From: JBFWMG01 sp050251715
GTDB lineage: Bacteria > Desulfobacterota > Desulfovibrionia > Desulfovibrionales > Desulfovibrionaceae
Length of the DNA: 64,000 nucleotides
Assembly (NCBI GenBank): GCA_050251715.1
Contig: JBFWMG010000003.1
Span: forward strand, 171,479 to 235,478
Direction of reading: 5' to 3'
Part shown: positions 1 through 8,233 of the stretch, piece after piece
How positions within the stretch are numbered: position 1 is the stretch's first letter
How the letters are laid out: every line of letters starts with the position of its first letter
Translations under genes and position numbers: made by a program
The notes under the pieces: model-generated
The model's input: only the letters and a program-made list of their open reading frames with translations
Told to the model about the DNA's origin: nothing
Database searches by the model: none

Positions 1-68
1 AACCGCTCCAACTGGAGCTGCGTCAGCTCGTCCCGCTCCATGCACTCGTATTTCTGCTGCCAGAACAT
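1..68 (-). CDS. Phenylacetate-CoA ligase, N-terminal fragment cut by the window edge
   Basis: Only the first 22 codons are present. They read MFWQQKYECMERDEL and continue with QLQLER, which matches the usual start of phenylacetate-CoA ligases (…IECMSREEL..LQLERLQ). An AGGAGG ribosome binding site lies six bases before the ATG, so the start is well supported. The enzyme family activates aryl acids such as phenylacetate to CoA thioesters with ATP. It follows livF in the same direction with a 70-base gap. A liv transporter joined to this ligase is a recurring arrangement in Desulfovibrio-like genomes. Identity rests on a short fragment plus context. Confidence 0.6.
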   Translation of the reverse strand, partial: MFWQQKYECMERDELTQLQLER

Positions 69-138
69 GGCGTCCTCCTGGTTCGCGGCGCCGCCGCGTT
101 GTCCCGTTATCCCTTTCGCCGCAATCCGCCGCCCGCGT

Positions 139-876
139 TCACGCGTCCAGGTCGCGGCCCAGATAGGCGCGCTGCACGTCGCGGTTGGCCAGCAATTCCT
201 CGGCCGGGCCTTGCAGCACGATGCGCCCGGTCTCCAGCACATAGCCCCGGTCCGCTATCTTGAGCGCGCTCTTGGCGTTTTGCTCCACCAGCAGCACGGT
301 CAGGCCGAAGCGGTCGCGCAGCCCCACGATATGGCGGAAGATCTCCTGGGTGATGGTGGGGGCGAGGCCCATGCTCGGCTCGTCCAGCAGCAGCAGCTTG
401 GGGCGCGCCATAAGGGCGCGGGCAATGGCCAGCATCTGCTGCTCGCCGCCGGACAGGGTGCCCGCCATTTGTCTGCGCCGCTGCCGCAGCACCGGAAACA
501 TGGCGTACATGGCCTCCTTGTCCGCCGCCACCTCGGCCTTGAGGGCGCGGCCCCGGCGGCTGAACGCGCCCAGGGCGAGGTTGTCCTCCACGCTCATGGG
601 ACCCCAGACCAGGCGTCCCTCCGGCACATGGGACAGGCCCATGCCCACGATGCGGTCCGGCGCGGCGCGGGTGATGTCCGCGCCGTTGTACATGATGGTC
701 GCCCCCTGGCCCGGCGCGGGGCGCACCAGGCCGGAAATGGTGGTCAACAGCGTGGTCTTGCCCGCGCCGTTGCCGCCGATGAGCGCCACGATCTCGCCCT
801 TGTCCACGTGCAGCGAGGCGCGCTTGATGGCGTGGATCTTGCCGTAGAACACGTCGATGTTGGTGATGCGGATCAC
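139..876 (-). CDS. livF: Branched-chain amino-acid ABC transporter ATP-binding protein LivF
   Basis: A 245-aa cytoplasmic ATPase that energises import through LivH/LivM. It shows Walker A GGNGAGKT, the ABC signature LSGGEQQ, and Walker B LLLLDEPSMGL followed by the switch region VLLVEQN. The length and the MIRITNIDVFYGKIHAI start are typical of LivF. The start codon overlaps the livG stop by four bases (ATGA), indicating translational coupling. It is the last transporter gene before the acyl-CoA ligase fragment. The substrate could be branched-chain amino acids or, given the ligase neighbour, an aromatic acid; the sequence does not decide. Confidence 0.93.
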   Translation of the reverse strand: MIRITNIDVFYGKIHAIKRASLHVDKGEIVALIGGNGAGKTTLLTTISGLVRPAPGQGATIMYNGADITRAAPDRIVGMGLSHVPEGRLVWGPMSVEDNLALGAFSRRGRALKAEVAADKEAMYAMFPVLRQRRRQMAGTLSGGEQQMLAIARALMARPKLLLLDEPSMGLAPTITQEIFRHIVGLRDRFGLTVLLVEQNAKSALKIADRGYVLETGRIVLQGPAEELLANRDVQRAYLGRDLDA

Positions 877-1724
877 GCGGGCGCCTCCGCGTCTTCGGTC
901 ATGGCCGCCGAGGCGGGGGCGTCGTCGTCCTCGCCCAGGTAGGCCGCGACCACCTCGGGGTTTTTCTGGATTTCCAGCGGCGTGCCCGTGGCCAGCACCG
1001 TGCCGAAGTGGAGCACGGTGATGCGGTCGCTGATGTCCATGATGAGATCCATGTCGTGTTCGACCAGGGCGATGGTGATGCCCAGTTCATCGCGCACGCG
1101 GCGGATGATGCGGCCCAGCACGCGGGTTTCCTTCATGTTCAGCCCGGCGGCAGGCTCGTCCAGCAGCAGCAGGCTGGGTTCGGCGGCCACGGCCCGGGCC
1201 AGTTCGAGCAGGCGTTGCTTGCCAAAGGGCAGGTCGCCCGCCGGCGTGTGGGCCAGGTCGTCCAGCCCCACAAAGGCGAGATGGCGCATGGCCGAGTCCA
1301 CGCAGGCGCGTTCCGCCGCGAAATAGCCGGGCGTCTTGAACAGCGCGGCGAACAGGGAGTAGCGCACGCGGCGGTGGCAGCCGGTCATGACGTTTTCCAG
1401 CACGGTCATGTTGGTGAAGATTTCCAGGTTCTGGAAGGTGCGCACCACGCCCGCCCGCGCGCGGCGGTAGGGCGGCTTGCCCGAGATCTCGCCGCCGTCC
1501 AGGCGGATGGAGCCCGCGTTCGTCCGCACCAGCCCGGTGATGGCGTTGAGCAGGGTGGTCTTGCCCGCGCCGTTGGGGCCGATGATGGCCGTGATGGAGC
1601 CGGGCGCGACCTGGAAGGTCACCCCGTCCAGCGCGGTGACCCCGCCAAAGCGCACGGTCACGCCCTCGCAATCGAGCAGCATGGGGCCGGTCATGGCCGA
1701 GGCGGTCATGGTCGAGCCGGTCAT
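873..1724 (-). CDS. livG: Branched-chain amino-acid ABC transporter ATP-binding protein LivG
   Basis: 283-aa ATPase partner of LivF. It has Walker A GPNGAGKT, a LivG-type insertion with RTFQNLEIF, the signature region LPFGKQR in place of the usual LSGGQ, and Walker B LLLLDEPAAGLN. Four in-frame ATGs lie close together at the N-terminus. I chose the first because it overlaps the livM stop as ATGA. Conserved homology begins only near MLLDCEGVTVRFGG (base 1682), so the first 14 residues may be extra. The C-terminus carries an acidic, alanine-rich tail. Confidence 0.92.
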   Translation of the reverse strand: MTGSTMTASAMTGPMLLDCEGVTVRFGGVTALDGVTFQVAPGSITAIIGPNGAGKTTLLNAITGLVRTNAGSIRLDGGEISGKPPYRRARAGVVRTFQNLEIFTNMTVLENVMTGCHRRVRYSLFAALFKTPGYFAAERACVDSAMRHLAFVGLDDLAHTPAGDLPFGKQRLLELARAVAAEPSLLLLDEPAAGLNMKETRVLGRIIRRVRDELGITIALVEHDMDLIMDISDRITVLHFGTVLATGTPLEIQKNPEVVAAYLGEDDDAPASAAMTEDAEAPA

Positions 1725-2728
1725 GGGCGGCCACCCTTGCCGTCGGCCCCCGATGCGGCGGGGGCGGGCGTCGACGCGCGGCGGGGGCGGCGCACGAGCC
1801 GCCAGAAGCGCTGCAAGCCGCCCGCGATGCCGTCGGGCAGGAACATCATGCCCACCACCAGAATGCCGCCAAAGACCAGGATGTCGATCTCCTCGAACAC
1901 GTAGAGCACCTGGGGCAGAATGGTGAGGAAGAACGCGCCCGCCACCGCGCCCCACATGTTGGCCATGCCGCCCAGCACCACCATGGTGATGAGTTCCACC
2001 GAGAACATGAAGCCGAACGAGGAGGGCGCGACAAAGGTGAGGTAGTGGGCATAGAGAAAGCCCGCCACCGAGGCGTATACGGCGGAGAGCACGAACACGA
2101 AGAGCTTGTACTTGGCGATGTTCACGCCCGACAGCTGGGCCGCCTTTTCGCTGGTGTGCAGGGCGCGCAAGGCCCGGCCCAGGCGGGATTGGATGATGTT
2201 CATGGACAGGAGCACGGTGCCCGCCAGGGTGGCGGCGGTGAGGTAGTAGTAGCTCAGGTCCGAGGTGAACTCGTAGCCCAGGAGTGCCAGGCGCGGGATG
2301 GCCACGAAGCCGGACGGGCCGCCTGTCAGTTCCACGGTCTCGTTGAGAAAGATGTACACGATGATGCCGAAGCCCATGGTGGCCATGCCGAGATAATTGC
2401 CTTCCAGCTTGAGGGCCGGGATGCCAATGGCCAGCGCCGCCACGGCGGTGACCACGATGGCGGCCACGAGGCCCAGCTCCATGGGCAGGCCGTAGGTGGC
2501 CGTGGCCACGGCGCTGGCATAGGCGGCCAGGCCGTAGAACGCGGCGTGGCCCAGGGATATCTGGCCCGCATAGCCAAGGAGCATGTTGAGGCCCACCACG
2601 ATGATGCCGTTGATGCAGCACATGATGAGCACCGACAAATAGTAGTCGTTGGTCAACATCCATGGCGTGGCCGCCAGCAGCAGGAAGAACGCCCCGACCT
2701 GGGCGAGGGTGCGCGGAAATCCGGTCAT
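1721..2728 (-). CDS. livM: Branched-chain amino-acid ABC transporter permease LivM
   Basis: 335-aa polytopic inner-membrane permease. Hydrophobic segments alternate through the protein, and the LivM hallmarks GLNMLLGYAGQISLGHAAFYG and GGPSG are present. The start (MTGFPRTLAQVG) lies two bases after the livH stop. The last 25 residues form a basic, Pro/Ala-rich cytoplasmic tail (RRPRRASTPAPAAS). It forms the heterodimeric translocation pore with LivH and couples to LivF/LivG. Confidence 0.92.
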   Translation of the reverse strand: MTGFPRTLAQVGAFFLLLAATPWMLTNDYYLSVLIMCCINGIIVVGLNMLLGYAGQISLGHAAFYGLAAYASAVATATYGLPMELGLVAAIVVTAVAALAIGIPALKLEGNYLGMATMGFGIIVYIFLNETVELTGGPSGFVAIPRLALLGYEFTSDLSYYYLTAATLAGTVLLSMNIIQSRLGRALRALHTSEKAAQLSGVNIAKYKLFVFVLSAVYASVAGFLYAHYLTFVAPSSFGFMFSVELITMVVLGGMANMWGAVAGAFFLTILPQVLYVFEEIDILVFGGILVVGMMFLPDGIAGGLQRFWRLVRRPRRASTPAPAASGADGKGGRP

Positions 2729-2730
2729 GC

Positions 2731-3612
2731 CTACACCCGCTTGGCGCTTTTGGCCCCGAACAGGCCCGACGGTTTGACGAACAGCAGCGCCAGCAGCACG
2801 ATGAAGGCGAAGGCGTCCTTGTAGGCCGAGGACACGAAGCCCGCGCCGAACGATTCGAGCACGCCGATGATGACCCCGCCCGCGGCCGCGCCAAAGGGGT
2901 TGCCCAGGCCGCCCAGGATGCAGGCGGCAAAGCCCTTGAGGCCGAGCATGACGCCGTTGTCGTAGCTGGTCATGGTGATAGGGGCGAGGATGACGCCGCC
3001 CACGCTGCCCACGAAGCCTGAGATCATGAAGGAAAAAAGGATCATGCGCTGCACGCTGATGCCTACCAGCGAGGCGGCCTTTTTGTCGTGGGCGCAGGCC
3101 AGCATGGCCTTGCCGTACACGGAGCGGCTGAAAAACGCCTTGAGCGCGGCCAAGAGCGCCAGGCTCACGCCGAATATCCACAGGCTTTGGGGCATGAGCG
3201 TGGCGCCCAGCACGTGGAGGGGCGTTTCACCGGAAAAGGCGGGCAGGGCGTGGGTGTCCTTGCCCCACACCAGCATGGCCACGCCCCGGATGACGATGGA
3301 CATGCCGATGGTGATGATGATGAGTTGGATGATGGAGGGGGATTTGACCGGGCGGATGGTGAAGCGCTCGATGGCCGCGCCCGCCAGGGTGGTGCCGATG
3401 ACGGCGGTCAGCACGGCCAGGGGCAGGGGGAAATGGAGCACGTTCAGGCAGAACACGCTGGCCATGCCGCCCAGCATCACGAATTCGCCCTGGGCAAAGT
3501 TGATGATGCCCGTGGTGTTGAAGATGATGGTGAACCCGAGCGCGGTAAGGCCATAGGTGCTGCCCACCGTCAGGCCGGAAAAGAGGAATTGGAGGTAGCT
3601 TGCCAGGGTCAT
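2731..3612 (-). CDS. livH: Branched-chain amino-acid ABC transporter permease LivH
   Basis: 293-aa inner-membrane permease with a LivH start (LQFLFSGLTVGSTYGLTALG) and the motif INFAQGEFVMLGG. It has about eight hydrophobic segments, and its length is normal for the family. It is the first gene of the livHMGF block and is separated from the binding-protein gene by 238 bases containing a hairpin. That layout suggests the binding protein is made in excess of the membrane parts. Confidence 0.92.
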   Translation of the reverse strand: MTLASYLQFLFSGLTVGSTYGLTALGFTIIFNTTGIINFAQGEFVMLGGMASVFCLNVLHFPLPLAVLTAVIGTTLAGAAIERFTIRPVKSPSIIQLIIITIGMSIVIRGVAMLVWGKDTHALPAFSGETPLHVLGATLMPQSLWIFGVSLALLAALKAFFSRSVYGKAMLACAHDKKAASLVGISVQRMILFSFMISGFVGSVGGVILAPITMTSYDNGVMLGLKGFAACILGGLGNPFGAAAGGVIIGVLESFGAGFVSSAYKDAFAFIVLLALLFVKPSGLFGAKSAKRV

Positions 3613-3769
3613 GTCGTGTGCCGGGGTTGTGCCCGCGCATGGCCGGGGGGGCCGATCACGCGCGTGGGCGGTCGTGCGTCCGGTGTACAGCGTCCGGGTC
3701 AGATTGGGTTGAAGGTTTGTCGCGTTTTTGTCAAGGCGCTATCGGCCGCTGGCCGTGCCGGGGCGCATA

Positions 3770-3800
3770 AAGGGGGCCGGTGCAGCGCAGCGGCCCCCTT
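3770..3800 (-). terminator. Intrinsic terminator or attenuator between livK and livH
   Basis: A perfect 10-bp inverted repeat (AAGGGGGCCG / CGGCCCCCTT) surrounds an 11-base loop. Read leftward it is followed by TTTATG. It sits after the binding-protein stop and before livH, the expected place for a partial terminator that lowers permease expression. Confidence 0.6.
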
Positions 3801-3850
3801 GCAGGCAATGGCGGGGCCGGGCGCATGCGCGCGGCCCTGGCGGACGGTCG

Positions 3851-4990
3851 CTACTTGATGATCTTCCAGTCGCCCTTTTCGATGGTGACCATTTCAAAGG
3901 CCGAGGTGTCCAGGCCGTTGTGGTCCGTGGCGGAGAAGGTGAAAATGCCGCTGGTGGCCACAAAGCCGGCGATCTTTTCCAGATTGTCGCGGATGGCGGC
4001 GGGCTCGGCGGATTTGCCCATCTCGATGGCTTTGACCAGCAGCATGAGACCGTCGTAGGCGTAGCCGCCAAAGGTGGAGATGGGCATCTGGTACTTGGTC
4101 TCGTAGTCCTTGATGTAGGCGTCGAGCACGGGCTTTTGCTTGTTGTCGGCGGGCAGGGCGGCGGCCACGGACAGGCGGCCCGCGGGCAGCATGATGCCTT
4201 CGGAGGCGGATCCGGCCAGTTCGATGAACTTCTTGGAGGCCACGCCGTGGCTCATGTACAGCGGGGTGGTGATGCCGAGCTGCACGCGGTTGCGGGCAAT
4301 GACCGCCGGGCCGGGGTTGGTGCCCCAGCACACGATGGCGTCGGGGGCAAGGCTCTTGATCTTGGTCAGCTGGGCGGTCATGTCCGTGTCGCTGGGCCCG
4401 TACACCTCGTCGGCCACCAGGTCGAGGCCGATGCCGGGGATGAGCTCCTGGAGCACGGCGCGGCCAGCCTGGCCGTAGCCGTCGGACACGGTGATGACGG
4501 CGATCTTCTTGAATCCGTGCGCCTTGGCGTGCTCAAGCAGCTTGGTGGCGGCGTGGCGGTCGGACTGGGGCGTCTTGAACACCCAGGGGCTCAGGGGATT
4601 GACGATTTTTTCGGCGGCGGCGCAGGAAACAAGCGGCACCTTGGCCTGGGCGAACTTGGGCTTGATGGCGAGCGTGTTGCCGGAAATGCTGGGGCCGACC
4701 ACGGCGATGACCTGGTCCCTCTTCAGCAGCCTGTCGGTGTTCAGCACGCATTTGTTGACGTTGCTTTCGTCATCGTACACCACGAGTTCCACCTGCTTGC
4801 CCAGCAGGCCGCCCTTGGCGTTGATCTGTTCCACCAGCATGACGGCGGTGTTCTTTTCGGGTGCGCCCAGGAAGGAGGCGGGGCCGGTGACGGAAAACAC
4901 CGCGCCGATCTTGATGGTGTCGGCATGGGCGACACTCATGGCGGCAACGGCCAACACAATGGCAAGACACAGCACTCGCAACATTTTCAT
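3851..4990 (-). CDS. livK: Periplasmic branched-chain amino-acid binding protein (LivK/LivJ type)
   Basis: 379-aa ABC substrate-binding protein of the receptor-ligand-binding (type I) fold. The N-terminus is a clear Sec signal peptide (KMLRVLCLAIVLAVAAMSVAHA) with a predicted cut after AHA. The mature protein opens with DTIKIGAVFSVTGPASFLG, the classical LivJ/HbaE-like opening. An AGGAGG-like site (CAGGAGGAG) precedes the ATG. It is first in the liv operon and delivers ligand to LivHM. The family includes branched-chain amino-acid, amide and aromatic-acid binders, so the true ligand is open. Confidence 0.9.
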   Translation of the reverse strand: MKMLRVLCLAIVLAVAAMSVAHADTIKIGAVFSVTGPASFLGAPEKNTAVMLVEQINAKGGLLGKQVELVVYDDESNVNKCVLNTDRLLKRDQVIAVVGPSISGNTLAIKPKFAQAKVPLVSCAAAEKIVNPLSPWVFKTPQSDRHAATKLLEHAKAHGFKKIAVITVSDGYGQAGRAVLQELIPGIGLDLVADEVYGPSDTDMTAQLTKIKSLAPDAIVCWGTNPGPAVIARNRVQLGITTPLYMSHGVASKKFIELAGSASEGIMLPAGRLSVAAALPADNKQKPVLDAYIKDYETKYQMPISTFGGYAYDGLMLLVKAIEMGKSAEPAAIRDNLEKIAGFVATSGIFTFSATDHNGLDTSAFEMVTIEKGDWKIIK

Positions 4991-5181
4991 AGCGAACTCC
5001 TCCTGGGGGATGTGGGCGTGAAGACGCGGAAAACCGCTCGTCCTTTTTTATTCTGGTAGTGTAGGGCTATGGACGGAAAAGCGCAGGATGTCAAGGCTTG
5101 TCCATGTCGATACAAGGGCGCGCCGCCCGGCGAAACCAGGCGGCGCGGCAAAAGACCGGGGGACGAGGTGGGACGTCCGGA

Positions 5182-5646
5182 CTACAGGCCCGGATCGGCG
5201 GGCAGGCCGGGCTTGGACGCGGCGATATTGGCCAACTCGTCGCAGCGTTCGTTTTCGGGATGGCCGCTGTGGCCGCGCACCCAGGCAAAGGAAATCTCGT
5301 GGGTCTTGAGCAGGGGGATGAGCCGCAGCCAGAGATCCTGGTTCTTCACCGGCTTCTTGCCCGCTGTTTTCCAGCCGTTTTTCAGCCAGTTGCCGATCCA
5401 GTTCTTCTCCACCGCGTCGCACAGGTAGCGCGAGTCCGTGTACAGCGTCACCCGGCAGGGGCGCGTCAGGGATTCCAGGCCCATGATCGCGGCCAGGATT
5501 TCCATGCGGTTGTTGGTTGTTTTCTTGAAGCCGCCGGAAAGCTCCTTGCGGCAGTCGCCTTGGGCCAGGATGGCGCACCAGCCGCCAGGGCCGGGGTTGC
5601 CGTGGCAGGAGCCGTCGGTGTGGATGAGGACGTGTTCTGTGGTCAT
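5182..5646 (-). CDS. rnhA: Ribonuclease HI
   Basis: 154-aa RNase H, the normal bacterial size. It degrades RNA in RNA-DNA hybrids. The catalytic DEDD set is visible: D11 in HTDGSC, E49 in NNRMEI, D71 in YTDSRY and D136 near the C-terminus, with the assisting H126 in RGHSG. Start at MTTEHVLIHTDGS. It lies eight bases downstream of the membrane-protein gene in the same direction, so the two are probably cotranscribed. Confidence 0.95.
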   Translation of the reverse strand: MTTEHVLIHTDGSCHGNPGPGGWCAILAQGDCRKELSGGFKKTTNNRMEILAAIMGLESLTRPCRVTLYTDSRYLCDAVEKNWIGNWLKNGWKTAGKKPVKNQDLWLRLIPLLKTHEISFAWVRGHSGHPENERCDELANIAASKPGLPADPGL

Positions 5647-5654
5647 GGGTGTGT

Positions 5655-6173
5655 CTACTGCTTGGGCAGGGGGGCGCCACTCAATGCTTCCCATAGTTGC
5701 GTCAGGGCGAGGATGAGTCCCTGACGCCACTCGCCCGAGGCCAGATAGGGCGGAAAGTGCTCGTTTTGCAAGGTGTACTGGTAGTCGTCGCCCAGCGCCT
5801 TCTTGAGCAGCGGCGGCAACTCCACCATTACCTGCTTTGTGTTGGGGTTGAGGCCGATGAATATGGTCTTGGCGTCGAGATCCGGCAGCTCGACGGTGTC
5901 GGCGCGCAGGTGTATCTTCACCGAGAGTCCGAATTCCTGCTTGAACATGGCGGCGAGCTCGCCCAGGGACTGCTTCTGCTCCTTGGTGAGGAACTTGCCC
6001 TGGTCGAACACGGTGCCGCGTGCGGCAATGCGGGTCATGGTGCGTTCGGAATTGGCCCAAAAGCCCCAGATCACCAGGGCGAGCACGCCCAGAAGCAGCA
6101 GGCCGCGCATGATCTGCTCGCCCGTGGACTCGCCCCGGATGATGGGCGTGCGCATTCTTCTGGAAAAAAACAT
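5655..6173 (-). CDS. Single-pass membrane protein, TPM-domain-like
   Basis: 172 aa with one hydrophobic segment near residues 22-40 (MRGLLLLGVLALVIWGFWA) after a basic N-terminus. It is therefore probably inner-membrane anchored with a periplasmic or outside domain. The domain contains a TPM-like stretch (LTKEQKQSLGELAAMFKQEFGLSVKIHL) and a variant of the conserved IFIGLNPNTKQV. The function of such domains is poorly defined. It shares a transcript direction with rnhA downstream. Family assignment is tentative. Confidence 0.55.
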   Translation of the reverse strand: MFFSRRMRTPIIRGESTGEQIMRGLLLLGVLALVIWGFWANSERTMTRIAARGTVFDQGKFLTKEQKQSLGELAAMFKQEFGLSVKIHLRADTVELPDLDAKTIFIGLNPNTKQVMVELPPLLKKALGDDYQYTLQNEHFPPYLASGEWRQGLILALTQLWEALSGAPLPKQ

Positions 6174-6263
6174 GGTGGCGTCGTGTTGGTTTTGGGTTCG
6201 TGTGGTTCGCGGCGTGGAGCCGCTTTCCGGCCGCCGCGCCCTTGGCGTGGCGTGTCCGCGCGG

Positions 6264-7508
6264 TTACCCCTTCAGCGCCTCGATGGGGTCGAGCAGCGCC
6301 GCCCGTCTTGCCGGTCGTAGCCCGAATACCACCCCGATGGCAACGGCGCAAATCACGGAAAGTCCGACCACCTTGGCCGAAAGACGTATTTGCAGGATGT
6401 CGAGCCGCTCCAGCAGTCCGCCCATGCCCGCGCCCAGCGCCACGCCCAGCAGCGACCCGATCAGGGTCAGGCATACCGCTTCGGCCAAAAATTGCAGCAG
6501 GATGTCGTTGTTGCGCGCCCCCAGCGCCTTGCGCAGGCCTATTTCGTGGGTGCGTTCGGACACGCTCAGGTAGAACAGGTTGGCCAGCACAAAGCCGCCC
6601 ACCAGGATGCCCACCCCGGCGGTCACGCCCAAAAAGGCCACCAGGCTTCCCTTGAGCATGGACAGGAAGGCGAGGATCTCGTCGGCGGTGAGCACGGTGA
6701 AGTCGTCCGGCGCGGTGCCGCGCAGGCCGTGCTGGCTGCGCAGGAGCGAGCGCAGGTTGTTCACGTTGGACGCCATGGCGCCCGGTTCCCCGGCATTGAG
6801 GAATTTGACGCGCAGGGCGCGGAAATAGTTGCGGTCCAGGTTGAACCGCTGGGTCAGGGTGGTCAGCGGGATGACGATGCGGTCGTCCACGTCCCCGCCG
6901 CCGCCCATGGCGCCCCGGTACAAAAGCCTGCCCACGATGCGCACGGGCAGGTCGCCCAGGAAGATGGTTTGCCCAATGGGCGACGCCGCGCCGAAAAGCT
7001 CACGCGCGGGCGTGGCGCCGATGAGCGCCACCTTGGCGCCGTGCGCCACGTCGCCGGGCGTGAGGTCGCGCCCCTCGGCCAGGGGCCAGTTCCAGGCCGA
7101 GGCATAGTCCTCGGTGGTGCCCACCACGGCGCCCACCTCCCAGTTGCCGCTGCCGTGGCGTACCGTGATCTCCGACTTGGCGCGCATGGGCGTGACCAGG
7201 TACGCGCCGGGCAGCGCCTCGCGCAGACGGCGTACGTCGTCCCAGGTCAGGGTCAGGCTGCGGCGGCCCACGGCGCGGCTGGTGATGTCGCCGCCCAGGA
7301 TGAAGGCCGCGTCCGGACCGAACCAGTCCACGATTTCGTGCGCCTTTTGCTGCGCCCCGTCCACCGCCGCCACGATGAGCGCCAGCGCGCTGATGCCCAG
7401 CGCCACCGCCGCCACCACGAAGGCGGCGCGCAGCTTGTAGGCCCGGGTGGCCGCAAAGGCCATGCCCAGCACGCGCAACGCGCGCGTGGCGGCGCGGGTG
7501 ATGGTCAT
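6264..7508 (-). CDS. FtsX/MacB-type ABC transporter permease
   Basis: 414-aa inner-membrane protein of the MacB/LolC/FtsX superfamily. It has one N-terminal membrane segment (around residues 27-48), a large MacB-like periplasmic domain, and three C-terminal segments in the FtsX domain. The motif SERTHEIGLRKALGARNNDI is diagnostic. It ends with the usual RPARRAALLDPIEALKG. The start overlaps the ATPase stop by four bases, so it forms an operon with the ATPase and the membrane fusion protein. Such tripartite systems export macrolides, peptides or lipoproteins; the substrate is unknown here. Confidence 0.88.
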   Translation of the reverse strand: MTITRAATRALRVLGMAFAATRAYKLRAAFVVAAVALGISALALIVAAVDGAQQKAHEIVDWFGPDAAFILGGDITSRAVGRRSLTLTWDDVRRLREALPGAYLVTPMRAKSEITVRHGSGNWEVGAVVGTTEDYASAWNWPLAEGRDLTPGDVAHGAKVALIGATPARELFGAASPIGQTIFLGDLPVRIVGRLLYRGAMGGGGDVDDRIVIPLTTLTQRFNLDRNYFRALRVKFLNAGEPGAMASNVNNLRSLLRSQHGLRGTAPDDFTVLTADEILAFLSMLKGSLVAFLGVTAGVGILVGGFVLANLFYLSVSERTHEIGLRKALGARNNDILLQFLAEAVCLTLIGSLLGVALGAGMGGLLERLDILQIRLSAKVVGLSVICAVAIGVVFGLRPARRAALLDPIEALKG

Positions 7509-8233
7509 GCGGGCCGCCCGTCGCGCATGAGGATGGTGCGGCGGGCGTGGGCCGCGGTGGCCGCGTCGTGCGTGACCACGATGATGGTGGTTCCGGCGGC
7601 GTTGATGCGGGCGATGAGGTCCATGATCTCCCCGCCCGTGACCGTGTCCAGCTGGCCCGTGGGTTCGTCGGCCAGGACCAGGTCCGGGGCGTTGACCAGG
7701 GCGCGGGCGAGCGCCACGCGCTGTTGCTGGCCGCCGGACAATTGGCTGGGCATGAAGTGGAGGCGGTCCGAAAGCCCCACCAGGTCGAGCAGTTCGCGAG
7801 CCCGGTCGCGCAGGGGGCCGGCCGGCGCCGCGCTGTACAGGCCGGGGAGCAGCACGTTGTCCAGGGCCGAGGCGTAGGGGATGAGGTAGAAGCTCTGGAA
7901 CACGAAGCCGATGCGCCGGTTGCGCAGGCCGCTCAACTGGTCGTCGTCCATGCCGGACACGTCCTCGCCCGCCAGCAGATACCTGCCCTGGCTGGGCCGG
8001 TCGAGCAGGCCCAGCACGTGGAGCAGGGTGGACTTGCCCGAACCGGACGGACCCTGCACGGCCACGAACTCGCCGTGCGCGATGTCCAGGGACACGTTGT
8101 CCAGCGCGGCCACGCGCTGGCCCGCCTGATCGTAGACGCGGCTCACGCCCGCCAGGCGAATGAGCGGTTCCGCCGGGGCGTGGTCGCCGCCCGCGCCCCC
8201 CAGGCGCGTCGCGTCGTGGCGCGCGCCGGTCAT
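7505..8233 (-). CDS. MacB/LolD-type ABC transporter ATP-binding protein
   Basis: 242-aa ATPase with Walker A GPSGSGKST, the signature LSGGQQQRVALARAL and Walker B LVLADEPTGQLD, the set seen in LolD/MacB ATPases. The conserved domain starts at LIRLAGVSRVYDQAG, preceded by about 20 Ala/Gly/His-rich residues. Its ATG overlaps the fusion-protein stop (ATGA), and its stop overlaps the permease start, so the three genes are translationally coupled. Confidence 0.92.
   Translation of the reverse strand: MTGARHDATRLGGAGGDHAPAEPLIRLAGVSRVYDQAGQRVAALDNVSLDIAHGEFVAVQGPSGSGKSTLLHVLGLLDRPSQGRYLLAGEDVSGMDDDQLSGLRNRRIGFVFQSFYLIPYASALDNVLLPGLYSAAPAGPLRDRARELLDLVGLSDRLHFMPSQLSGGQQQRVALARALVNAPDLVLADEPTGQLDTVTGGEIMDLIARINAAGTTIIVVTHDAATAAHARRTILMRDGRPA

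Noticed and set aside
3728..5059. 443-codon open frame on the plus strand across the liv binding-protein gene
   Set aside because: It is Gly/His/Val-rich antisense shadow of a GC-rich gene; the minus-strand protein has a signal peptide and family motifs.
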